A DNA stretch of 64,000 nucleotides from Robinsoniella peoriensis (GTDB lineage: Bacteria > Bacillota > Clostridia > Lachnospirales > Lachnospiraceae): assembly GCF_042680125.1 (NCBI RefSeq), contig NZ_JBHTNY010000006.1; one strand, 5' to 3'. Below, in pieces: positions 62,447 to 64,000 of the stretch. The notes beneath the pieces are model-generated. The model was not told the origin of the DNA. It saw only the letters and a program-made list of their open reading frames with translations, and searched no databases. How positions within the stretch are numbered: the stretch's first letter is position 1; each line of letters opens with the position of its first letter. The translations under genes and the position numbers were made by a program.

Positions 62447-63447
62447 TTATAAAAACCTATCAGTATCAAAGCTGTTTTGCGCCGTATATTCAGGAACTAA
62501 TACCGCAGAAAAGGCTGGCAGGATTTCTATGTATTACAGAAGAGTATAACCTGAAACATTTTGATTTGTTCTGCACCAAATATCGTGTTTCCCAGCCTGT
62601 CATCACCAGGGAACTTTCCCTGGAATGGGGGACACCTCGCAATTCAGAAGCAAAAACCACCTGTTCCCACAGAATATCGATACTCCACCAACTGTCTTTA
62701 TATATGCAGTCGCAGGGTATGAATGCCTATATCCCAACCAGATTTTATAAAAAGAATTACGTCATAGCACATGTACTTTCAGATGAGGAGATCCTCTCGT
62801 TTTTCAAAAAAAACAGACCGTTATCACCCTAAGCTTAATGCCGCCGTATTCAAGCGACTGGGGGAGGAATACAGGATACTGTTTCGGGCTATTTATTGCT
62901 GTGGACTTCGTGTCTCTGAAGTAAGGAAACTGAAACATGATGATGTTGACCTAGAAAAAGGGGCAATACGGATCAGGCAAAAGGTCGGAAAGCCAGGATT
63001 GTTTATCTGACTTTGGATCTCATGGACGTTTGCCGACAGTATAAAACGCTTATGAATTCTGTTTACCATGTGACATCTGCATGGTTCTTTCCTGCACGAA
63101 ATCTGGAATGTATGCTCAGCGTGGGGACTATTGATATGAAATTCCGGCAGTTTTGGGCAAGCACACCCTTTACGGCGGATCTCGACCGAGCCCCGACGGT
63201 TCATAGTCTCCGGCACAGCTTTGTCGTGAAAAGAATGAATCTGTGGATGAAAAGCGGCATTTCTTTGGATGTCATGATGCCATATCTGAGCAGATATCTT
63301 GGACATTGCAGTCCGGATGATACGTTCTATTATTATAATCAGATTCAGGAGGTATTTCGGATTATTAGGGATAAAGATATCTCATCCTCAAGGCTCATTC
63401 CGGAGGTACACAAGGTAGATTTTCTCAAGTCCGGAAATGTCGCCTAA
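62443..63447 (+). pseudogene. Second tyrosine recombinase, two frameshifts
   Basis: A recombinase of about 335 codons (similar in size to Tn554 TnpA). It opens with MIIKTYQYQSCFAPYIQELI, is shifted at an eight-A run (62806-62813) into the frame of NAAVFKRLGEEYRILFRAIY and GLRVSEVRKLKHDDVD (Arg I), and shifted back near 62980 (KGRKARIVYL). The end is HSLRHSFVVKRM (box II), YLGHCSPDDTFYYY and a C-terminal tail. All catalytic residues are present, so repair of two single-base indels would restore it. The A-run could also be a sequencing error or a programmed slippage site, but the second shift speaks for decay. Confidence 0.82.
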
Positions 63448-63860
63448 CATAAGAACTCCTGAAGTATGTGGAAGTTTCTGGTAAGCAGAGTGGGCTTGGC
63501 ACCATTACGGATGCGGATGGTGATATCCTTCACAGCAATTTCAAATGTATGTGAATTGTCAAGGTATGGTTCCTGCATCTGCGATGACGCATGTTGTTCC
63601 GGAAAGGAATCCGGCACAAGGTCAATGGGAATGGGAACGACATCTTGTCTCGGACGCGGATTTTCAAGATGACCGTAATTGGGCGGCAGGATCGGATCCG
63701 CTGCTGCTTTGCGACAGCGGCTGACCCAGTTGTAAAAGGTACTCACTGCAATGCCGTTTTCACGGCACCAGTCAGTATCTGTCAGGCCGCTCTGGCGGCA
63801 TTCATTAATTAGTCTGATCTGTTCCTGCTTTGGAACACGGGTTTTGCGAGTAACTGACAT
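63444..63860 (-). CDS. IS66 TnpA-like accessory protein, inverted copy
   Basis: A 138-residue protein on the minus strand. The helix-turn-helix (KQEQIRLINECRQSGLTDTD, WCRENGIAVSTFYNWVSRCR) and the C-terminal block AVKDITIRIRNGAKPTLLTR parallel the left copy, but most other residues differ, so it is a paralogue rather than a recent duplicate. The stop overlaps the end of the second recombinase gene. Upstream, TTTCACTACAT and TTATGGAGG are shared with the left copy. The sequence beyond 63976 shows no gene and runs out of the window. Confidence 0.8.
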   Translation of the reverse strand: MSVTRKTRVPKQEQIRLINECRQSGLTDTDWCRENGIAVSTFYNWVSRCRKAAADPILPPNYGHLENPRPRQDVVPIPIDLVPDSFPEQHASSQMQEPYLDNSHTFEIAVKDITIRIRNGAKPTLLTRNFHILQEFLC

Positions 63861-64000
63861 AACTTATCCTCCATAAATGTAGTGAAATAATCTAAATATC
63901 TTTCGACTACTATTATAAGTTAAGTAAGTGCTTCAAAACATGACGTAGTGATTTCAAACTGAAAACATGTTAGGATATTCCTAAAATCAGATAACAGAAG

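Larger units (their letters stand above)
59830..63976. mobile_element. Decayed element: two IS66 TnpA-like genes around two tyrosine recombinases
   Basis: Two related IS66 TnpA-like genes face inward at the edges (59947-60366 plus strand, 63444-63860 minus strand) and enclose two broken tyrosine recombinase genes joined by an ATGA overlap. An ATCCTAA...GTTTCA sequence at 59830-59847 has an imperfect inverted counterpart at 63960-63976. Both lie about 100 bases upstream of the respective TnpA-like start. Another shared piece, TTTCACTACAT, is at 59915-59925 and inverted at 63877-63887. These are candidate terminal regions; the boundaries are inferred. Confidence 0.6.

Overview
The window looks like chromosome from a low-GC, spore-forming member of Clostridia, most likely Lachnospiraceae. 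Supports for this are the gene order xseA-xseB-ispA-dxs-tlyA-nadK-argR-recN-spoIVB-spo0A, a pair of CotF-like coat proteins, a SpoVB-type flippase, a rubrerythrin, a clostridial-type tmRNA tag (ADDNYSLAAA) and AGGAGG-type ribosome binding sites. The assignment rests on recognition of protein families and gene order, not on a database search.

Region 1 (1-12.1 kb) is housekeeping and sporulation: exonuclease VII, isoprenoid precursors (ispA, dxs), rRNA methylation (tlyA), NAD kinase, ArgR, RecN, the SpoIVB protease and Spo0A, then glycogen synthase and two small coat proteins. Region 2 (12.4-19.4 kb) holds an acyltransferase-domain protein, a heterodimeric ABC exporter with one degenerate ATP site, a secreted cell-wall-binding repeat protein and a SpoVB-like flippase. 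Region 3 (19.4-23.8 kb) is an iron-sulfur/thiolation operon (Rrf2 regulator, IscS, IscU, MnmA) behind a long folded GC-rich leader, followed by a PHP phosphatase. Region 4 (23.9-37.6 kb) is central metabolism and RNA handling: gap, pgk, tpiA, homoserine dehydrogenase, a purine permease, gpmI, eno, secG, rnr, smpB. Region 5 (37.7-39.1 kb) has rubrerythrin and the tmRNA gene ssrA, close to its partner smpB.

Region 6 (39.3-58.9 kb) is a surface and exopolysaccharide locus. It opens with a secreted five-repeat Ig-like protein, then a regulatory core: a membrane-anchored CpsB-like phosphatase fused to an exported domain, a Wzz-like CpsC, a CpsD tyrosine kinase with a Tyr-rich tail, and a priming sugar transferase. 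A 346-base non-coding junction with a hairpin and a direct repeat follows. Beyond it lies a visibly more AT-rich cassette: UDP-glucuronate epimerase, UDP-glucose dehydrogenase, three glycosyltransferases, a TupA-like ATP-grasp protein, Wzy, Wzx, an acetyltransferase, UDP-GlcNAc 2-epimerase and a DUF1919 protein. Together these can prime, build, flip and polymerise a repeat unit, with chain length and activity controlled by CpsB/C/D.

Region 7 (59.2-64 kb) is a decaying tail: a vanZ-like gene broken by one nonsense codon, a GIY-YIG-like scrap, and a mobile element. The element has two inward-facing IS66 TnpA-like genes around two broken tyrosine recombinase genes (about 626 and 335 codons, Tn554-like sizes), with candidate imperfect terminal inverted repeats.

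The least ordinary signals are the RBS-containing terminator before the coat genes, the folded leader before the Rrf2 operon, the exported-domain/CpsB fusion, the junction inside the polysaccharide operon, and the IS66-TnpA/tyrosine recombinase element.
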